This document shows positions 8,101 to 10,237 of a stretch of 10,237 bases of DNA, piece by piece; the first letter of the stretch is position 1, and every line of letters starts with the position of its first letter. The notes beneath the pieces were generated by a model. The model was not told the origin of the DNA. It ran no database searches and was given only the letters and a program-made list of their open reading frames with translations. The stretch spans positions 1-10,237 of the forward strand of contig JAIYCA010000400.1 of assembly GCA_027488265.1 (NCBI GenBank), read 5' to 3'. The position numbers and the translations under genes are program-made. The DNA comes from Planctomycetaceae bacterium (GTDB lineage Bacteria; Planctomycetota; Phycisphaerae; Phycisphaerales; SM1A02).

Positions 8101-8573
8101 AGAAATGCCGTCAACGCTTCGGCCGGCTTTCCGAGATAGAGCAGGCAAAGGCCTTGGCAATAGCGTGCACGCAGCGCGAGATCTTTCGGCGGGTTGGTTT
8201 TGAGAAACTCGCCGAGCAGCGCGAGCGCTTCGTCTTGCGCTCCCTCGCGCGATTGATTCAAGATCGCAATGGCATGACCGAGCGCTACCTCACGCGGCGC
8301 GTTCGGCAACTTCGCGATCCGCGCAAACTCCGCGGCCGCTTGCTCAAACTCGAATCGCCCCATCATGCCAACGGCGCGATTGAGTTCCGCCGCGAGCGCT
8401 GCGTCGAGAGGCTCTGCACTTGACTGCTCACTCTTCCCCGCCGTTTCCGTCGCGCCTTCCTCTTTGCCGCAACCAAGTGTGACCGAAACGAGCAACATCG
8501 CGGCAGTAAGACTGCGCGCGAAAAGCACATGTTCGCGAAGGCGAAGGCTGTCGAAGTTCAAAGCGAGGCACAT
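5136..8573 (-). CDS. CRTAC1-type lipoprotein: TPR, FG-GAP/VCBS propeller and ASPIC/UnbV
   Basis: This 1145-residue protein starts with a hydrophobic signal segment ending in VTLGC, with C35 as the candidate lipidated residue, although Thr at -3 is not the usual Leu. Residues 58-235 are TPR-like helices. Residues 295-570 form a propeller with FG-GAP/VCBS calcium-type loops: DLDADGRLD (302), DVDNDGLTD (361), DLDHDGDLD (412), a poorer DFDYDRDAD (467) and DATGDGHSD (558). Residues 650-720 match ASPIC/UnbV (GIGTSYAVRVG and EIEWSDG). After SCPVLFAWNGERMEF (729-743) a long beta-rich region ends in GWCKDMDLFTKDGETIEPLPG (from 1108). Such proteins are extracytoplasmic; this one probably sits on a membrane and binds calcium, partner proteins or both. 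No catalytic site is recognised. The ATG at 8573 is used here, but a GTG at 8528 (residue 16) would give a more typical 20-residue signal, and no strong ribosome site separates them. The cytochrome gene follows after 20 bp. Confidence 0.87.
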   Translation of the reverse strand: MCLALNFDSLRLREHVLFARSLTAAMLLVSVTLGCGKEEGATETAGKSEQSSAEPLDAALAAELNRAVGMMGRFEFEQAAAEFARIAKLPNAPREVALGHAIAILNQSREGAQDEALALLGEFLKTNPPKDLALRARYCQGLCLLYLGKPAEALTAFLPVAQARGEDAYAQYFTGQALEQTGEYAKALEWYERAATRDARLKSAFLGMQRCARRTGDEARAESALKSFEDLAANPRAKNAEFKYTRMGSLGLAPLPKSFTPSDWKPPSGPIFEAPKELAIRWPEGYAPQWSQDLEQHAVVGDLDADGRLDILIARALVEKGAFDLSALFLAGQADGSFVAKPDHALATLAGGSTWSILLGDVDNDGLTDLYLCRSGGNRLILAEPGGGFRDATETWQAAGTTTSCGDGALADLDHDGDLDVLLLARDGPIELLANVGGSFKDIAKEALNIPGFETAERGPISTIIGDFDYDRDADIFILNELPPHTLLLNERLWRWVPGTAPGFTQEQLEEQALAAAVVDLADIPLRRLALASGGYLRMPTRIETYARDARTELAAVDATGDGHSDLLLMRAKSMLLLDESGRLVTEIPYGEEIIRAQAVQLDATKGPSVLALRAGKAPLLLAPGPGRGNSVAFRFSGRDDPSQSMRSNTSGIGTSYAVRVGNEWFGGETFRSHTGRGQSLAPVSVGIGPFETADVVEIEWSDGVFQSEVGVKAGEITSFVETQRQISSCPVLFAWNGERMEFVSDLLGVGGLGYLLEPGVYSEPRPRETFVFPEGALVPRADGSLRIALAEPMEESCMLDQVALRAVDVPEGWDLAPDERLAIGGVAPTGDIVAWKDEWIASTANASSREALAKVDLVAPDVGPHDPRFLGRLAGEQVLELEFATDIGAIADPWLVIDGWVEYPYCQTMFAAWQAGAKYRAPSLEARGVDGTWTTLVEEWGYPAGMPRRMALPIPREKLPAGVNALRMRTNMEVYFDSVRLVAREALPTAPIELAIAGAELASVGFAQRTTGPQKQPHYDDARRLPLWDCRFQFGLYTEFGDVAELVRGGDESLAVFGPGEQVTVDFRVPAKLSASVSGGVSGGVSGGFPAEAPAGTTRRYILEVRGWCKDMDLFTKDGETIEPLPGSKPAAMEKMRTRPMGGR
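5304..5342 (-). repeat. 12-bp in-frame tandem repeat coding SGGV units
   Basis: The plus strand shows about three identical 12-bp units (CCGCCAGAAACC, conserved G at 5310, 5322 and 5334). In the lipoprotein gene they encode SGG-VSGG-VSGG at about residues 1079-1089. The period is a multiple of three, so copy number can change without a frameshift. The repeat lies in a Ser/Gly/Ala/Pro-rich linker just before the conserved C-terminal segment, so it probably sets linker length. Confidence 0.85.
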
Positions 8574-8594
8574 GTCCCGAGCATACGGCCCGAC

Positions 8595-8660
8595 GCGACG
8601 TTCGTGGGTGCAATCTTCGTGGGTGCAATGTTCGTGGGTGCAATCTTCGTGGGTGCAAAC
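8595..8660. repeat. 15-bp tandem repeat upstream of the lipoprotein gene
   Basis: Four copies of a 15-bp unit (TTCGTGGGTGCAATC type) start at 8601, 8616, 8631 and 8646, preceded by a partial unit at 8595. Read on the plus strand in frame from 8595 they give ATFVG-AIFVG-AMFVG-AIFVG, which is the shape of pentapeptide repeats (A-x-F/L-x-x). A diverged copy at 8673-8687 gives NFVGA with only third-position changes in FVGA. On the minus strand the units read TTGCACCCACGAAGA and could instead be direct-repeat binding sites between 20 and 80 bp upstream of the lipoprotein ATG. No complete gene is supported on either strand. Confidence 0.8.
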
Positions 8661-8681
8661 CGCTCAGAGAAGAACTTCGTA

Positions 8682-8698
8682 GGCGCGCACTTCGCGCC
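8682..8698 (-). terminator. GC-rich hairpin after the amidase gene
   Basis: On the minus strand a perfect 6-bp stem GGCGCG/CGCGCC with a 5-nt AAGTG loop begins 12 nt after the TAA of the amidase gene. The following bases are only moderately T-rich (GTTCTTCTCT) and start about five bases after the stem, so this is an imperfect intrinsic terminator. It would separate the amidase/isc transcript from the lipoprotein-cytochrome operon. Confidence 0.35.
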
Positions 8699-8710
8699 GC
8701 GATCTGCGAC

Positions 8711-9709
8711 TTACGGAAGTGTCCGCTTCGCTGCCGCAATACGCGCGTCGTTCGACGCGATATCAATCGCGCCACTCCCCGCCCGCGCAAATCGCGGCAT
8801 TGCAGCGTACGGGTGGACTTCGGCGCGGTAGTGCGCACGCATGTCGTGGCCCTGACGTCGCGCACGCGCGTCGCGCAGCGCTGCCAAATCGATCGGCGCA
8901 ACCACGACTTTTTCGCCGGCCCCTGGATCCGCCTGCGCAAGCACCCGACCGTCGAAGTCGACAGCCATCGAACCACCTGGCCACGAGAACGGCGGGTAGC
9001 CCTCGAAGGTCGCGCCTTGATTGCACGCAAGCACAAACGCGGTGTTCTCAATCGCGCGGGCACGATTGATCGTCGTCCACCAATCCATCGGCGCGGTTGC
9101 CCCCCACGGATCCATGTACGCACTCACACGGACGAGAATCTCTGCGCCGTGAAACGCGAGTTGTCGAATGGACTCGGGGAAAAGCCAGTCGTAACAAATC
9201 GCGCAGCCGATCTTCCCGATCTCCGTGTCCGCCACCGGAAATGGTTCTTCAACGTACTGCGGAAAATCATGCGGACTCGCGTGCACTTCCCACGGAATCC
9301 ACGGATTCACCTTGCGGTACTTCGCGACGATTCCCTCCGGACCGATGAGGCACGTCGTGTTGAACACCGCGCCCGGATAGCGCGCGTCGCGCTCGATGAA
9401 TGTGCCCGTTTGCACGTAGCACCCCGTTGCGCGCGCGAAGCGCACGTACGCGTCGGTGTGGTCGTTTGGAATCTCGACCGCGAGATGCTGAAGCAACTCT
9501 TCGACCGTGAAATAGACCGGCGCCGCGTGTGCAAACTCAGGAAACGCGATGAGCCGCACATCGAAAAACGGCTTGTATCCCGCGACGGTTTGCTCCGCCA
9601 TCGCAATCATGCGCGCAACGCGCGACGGGATTTCCGCGCGCGTTCGCGGATTCTCAAACGCCGTTTGAATCGCGGCAGCGTGATAGCGTTCGACGGTAGA
9701 TTTGGGCAT
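8711..9709 (-). CDS. Carbon-nitrogen hydrolase (nitrilase superfamily), aliphatic-amidase-like
   Basis: This 332-residue cytoplasmic enzyme is predicted to hydrolyse a C-N bond (amide, nitrile or carbamoyl) through a Cys thioester. The catalytic set is visible: E58 in FPEF, K133 in KYRKVNPW, and C172 in ICYDW, with a second glutamate E141 shortly after the lysine. Spacing and surroundings match aliphatic amidase AmiE (E59, K134, E142, C166; YRKIIPW; GAELIVR-x-x-x-YM, here GAEILVRVSAYM), and the length is near AmiE's ~346 residues. The late segment IDLAALRDARARRQ also matches that branch. The substrate is not fixed by these motifs; a formamidase, a nitrilase or a carbamoyl amidase remains possible. 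No signal peptide is seen. It starts 61 bp after the iscX stop with its own strong ribosome binding site, so co-transcription with isc is possible but a functional link is not shown. All core motifs are intact. Confidence 0.9.
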   Translation of the reverse strand: MPKSTVERYHAAAIQTAFENPRTRAEIPSRVARMIAMAEQTVAGYKPFFDVRLIAFPEFAHAAPVYFTVEELLQHLAVEIPNDHTDAYVRFARATGCYVQTGTFIERDARYPGAVFNTTCLIGPEGIVAKYRKVNPWIPWEVHASPHDFPQYVEEPFPVADTEIGKIGCAICYDWLFPESIRQLAFHGAEILVRVSAYMDPWGATAPMDWWTTINRARAIENTAFVLACNQGATFEGYPPFSWPGGSMAVDFDGRVLAQADPGAGEKVVVAPIDLAALRDARARRQGHDMRAHYRAEVHPYAAMPRFARAGSGAIDIASNDARIAAAKRTLP

Positions 9710-9715
9710 CTGTCT

Positions 9716-9721
9716 TCCTCA
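9716..9721 (-). promoter_or_regulatory. Ribosome binding site of the amidase gene
   Basis: TGAGGA on the minus strand lies 6 nt before the ATG at 9709. It is the best Shine-Dalgarno match in the window and supports that start. Confidence 0.7.
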
Positions 9722-9770
9722 CGCCAATGGCGCAACGATTGGATTCGACCGGTGTCCGACCAACTCGTGT

Positions 9771-9968
9771 TTACGCACGCTCGTCCATCCACGCTTGCTG
9801 GATCGCCTCAAGAATGCGCTCGTTGCACGGATGACCTGGCTGATCCGCGAATCCTGGCAGCGAGGTGACCATCGCCTTCAAACGAGGGAACGACACCGTC
9901 GTCGGGTCGACCTCGGGATGAAGATCCACGAGCTCCTCTGCGATTCGTTGAACATCGAGCCAGTGCAT
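9771..9968 (-). CDS. iscX: IscX family Fe-S cluster assembly protein
   Basis: This small, 65-residue acidic protein matches IscX (YfhJ): it begins MHWLDVQRIAEEL, has DPTTVSF in the middle and ends CNERILEAIQQAWMDE, corresponding to E. coli W-x-D, DPKTVRF and SNEKILEAI...WLDE. IscX (~66 residues) binds iron and the desulfurase IscS and modulates Fe-S assembly on IscU. A longer reading to 10130 is open, but its extra 54 residues are Arg-rich, cover the repeat region and overlap the ferredoxin gene; the ATG at 9968 fits the family length and has GGGAGA (9977-9972) just upstream. It follows fdx, the usual end of an isc operon. One small difference is Cys in place of the Ser in the SNEKILE motif. 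Confidence 0.92.
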   Translation of the reverse strand: MHWLDVQRIAEELVDLHPEVDPTTVSFPRLKAMVTSLPGFADQPGHPCNERILEAIQQAWMDERA

Positions 9969-9971
9969 GGT

Positions 9972-9977
9972 TCTCCC
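9972..9977 (-). promoter_or_regulatory. Ribosome binding site that decides the iscX start
   Basis: GGGAGA on the minus strand ends 3 nt before the ATG at 9968. It supports the 65-residue reading of iscX over the longer open frame. Confidence 0.5.
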
Positions 9978-10004
9978 GCAACGAGATTTTGTCTGAAGGA
10001 ACGC

Positions 10005-10082
10005 CAACCGAAACCGCCGACGAAGACCGGCGACCGAAACCGTCAACCGAAACCGCCTAGAACGTCCGCCGACCGAGCCTCG
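10005..10082. repeat. Degenerate 13-bp tandem repeat between fdx and iscX
   Basis: The plus strand reads as six units of 13 bp. CAACCGAAACCGC is exact at 10005 and 10044, CGACCGAAACCGT is at 10031, and diverged units stand at 10018, 10057 and 10070. Most of the 125-bp gap between the ferredoxin stop and iscX is made of it. The period is not a multiple of three, so it is not coding. A short CGCCG/CGGCG arm lies at about 10015-10032. No terminator T-run is seen. Confidence 0.75.
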
Positions 10083-10093
10083 CAGAGCCGACG

Positions 10094-10237
10094 TTAGTGC
10101 GGAATTTCCTTCACCGCGTTGCGATTCCACGCAGGAACTCGCACGACGATCGGCACGCGCTTTCCTTCGCCGAGATCTTTCAGCTCACACTGGCACGAGA
10201 GCCGCGACGTGCGCTTGATGCCAGGCGCCTCTTCCAC
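10094..10237 (-). CDS. fdx: Isc-type [2Fe-2S] ferredoxin, C-terminal 47 residues (cut by window edge)
   Basis: The frame is open from the window edge to a TAA at 10096-10094. The visible tail contains TSRLSCQCEL, matching SRLSCQ of Isc ferredoxins, where this Cys is the fourth cluster ligand; it then has a hydrophobic strand (VPIVVRVP) and a basic Asn-containing end (WNRNAVKEIPH) comparable to the IPRYTINH end of E. coli Fdx. The first three ligands (C-x5-C-x2-C) would lie outside the window. This adrenodoxin-like ferredoxin supplies electrons during Fe-S cluster assembly on IscU. The adjoining iscX supports the assignment over other [2Fe-2S] ferredoxins. A second Cys two residues after the ligand is unusual but need not affect function. 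Confidence 0.85.
   Translation of the reverse strand: MEEAPGIKRTSRLSCQCELKDLGEGKRVPIVVRVPAWNRNAVKEIPH

Noticed and set aside
8595..8660. CRISPR array
   Set aside because: The units are contiguous 15-bp direct repeats with no spacers, and no cas gene is present.
8574..8666. Upstream extension of the lipoprotein gene through the 15-bp repeat
   Set aside because: The frame is open back to a TGA at 8666-8664 but contains no ATG, GTG or TTG start, and it would destroy the signal peptide.
8529..8831. Plus-strand 100-residue frame as an intact pentapeptide-repeat gene
   Set aside because: Only about six units are visible, it lies antisense to the starts and ends of two real genes, and no ribosome site was seen. 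It is kept only as a possible remnant.
9969..10130. N-terminal extension of IscX to a total of 119 residues
   Set aside because: It overlaps the ferredoxin gene, translates the 13-bp repeat into Arg-rich sequence, exceeds the family length by 54 residues, and a start with a ribosome site exists at 9968.

Overview
The window is about 10 kb of GC-rich bacterial chromosome in which every supported gene lies on the minus strand, so it reads from right to left. It carries the tail of an isc-type iron-sulfur assembly cluster, a nitrilase-superfamily amidase, a large lipoprotein/cytochrome pair, and an AAA+ ATPase with the start of its partner. The long CRTAC1-type (FG-GAP plus ASPIC/UnbV) protein, the multihaem cytochrome with a TPR tail and the mostly weak Shine-Dalgarno sites recall Planctomycetota, or a neighbouring or Myxococcota-like lineage. 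That is an inference from gene content; no rRNA or marker gene is present to fix it.

Right end (9771-10237): the C-terminus of an Isc-type [2Fe-2S] ferredoxin (fdx, cut by the window edge) is followed by iscX. This fdx-iscX order is the usual end of an isc operon. A degenerate 13-bp tandem repeat fills the gap between them. An AmiE-like carbon-nitrogen hydrolase with its own good ribosome binding site (8711-9709) follows iscX.

Centre (2176-8573): two long genes separated by 20 bp form a probable operon. The first encodes an 1145-residue predicted lipoprotein with TPR-like repeats, an FG-GAP/VCBS propeller, an ASPIC/UnbV domain and a further beta-rich C-terminus. The second encodes a 979-residue membrane cytochrome with five predicted transmembrane helices, five CXXCH c-haem sites, a beta-rich region and a TPR-like tail. 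Four histidines in helices 2 and 4 of the cytochrome could also bind b-haems. The two proteins are candidates for one extracytoplasmic redox assembly, and this is the most interesting part of the window. The 137-bp gap upstream (8574-8710) holds a 15-bp tandem repeat that reads as a pentapeptide-repeat motif on the plus strand, and a GC-rich hairpin.

Left end (1-2079): a MoxR/ChlI-like AAA+ ATPase overlaps by 4 bp the start of a gene that runs off the window and is probably its VWA-type partner. A 96-bp gap with nested inverted repeats separates this pair from the cytochrome gene. No tRNA, rRNA, CRISPR array, insertion sequence or phage gene was seen. No gap between genes exceeds 140 bp.
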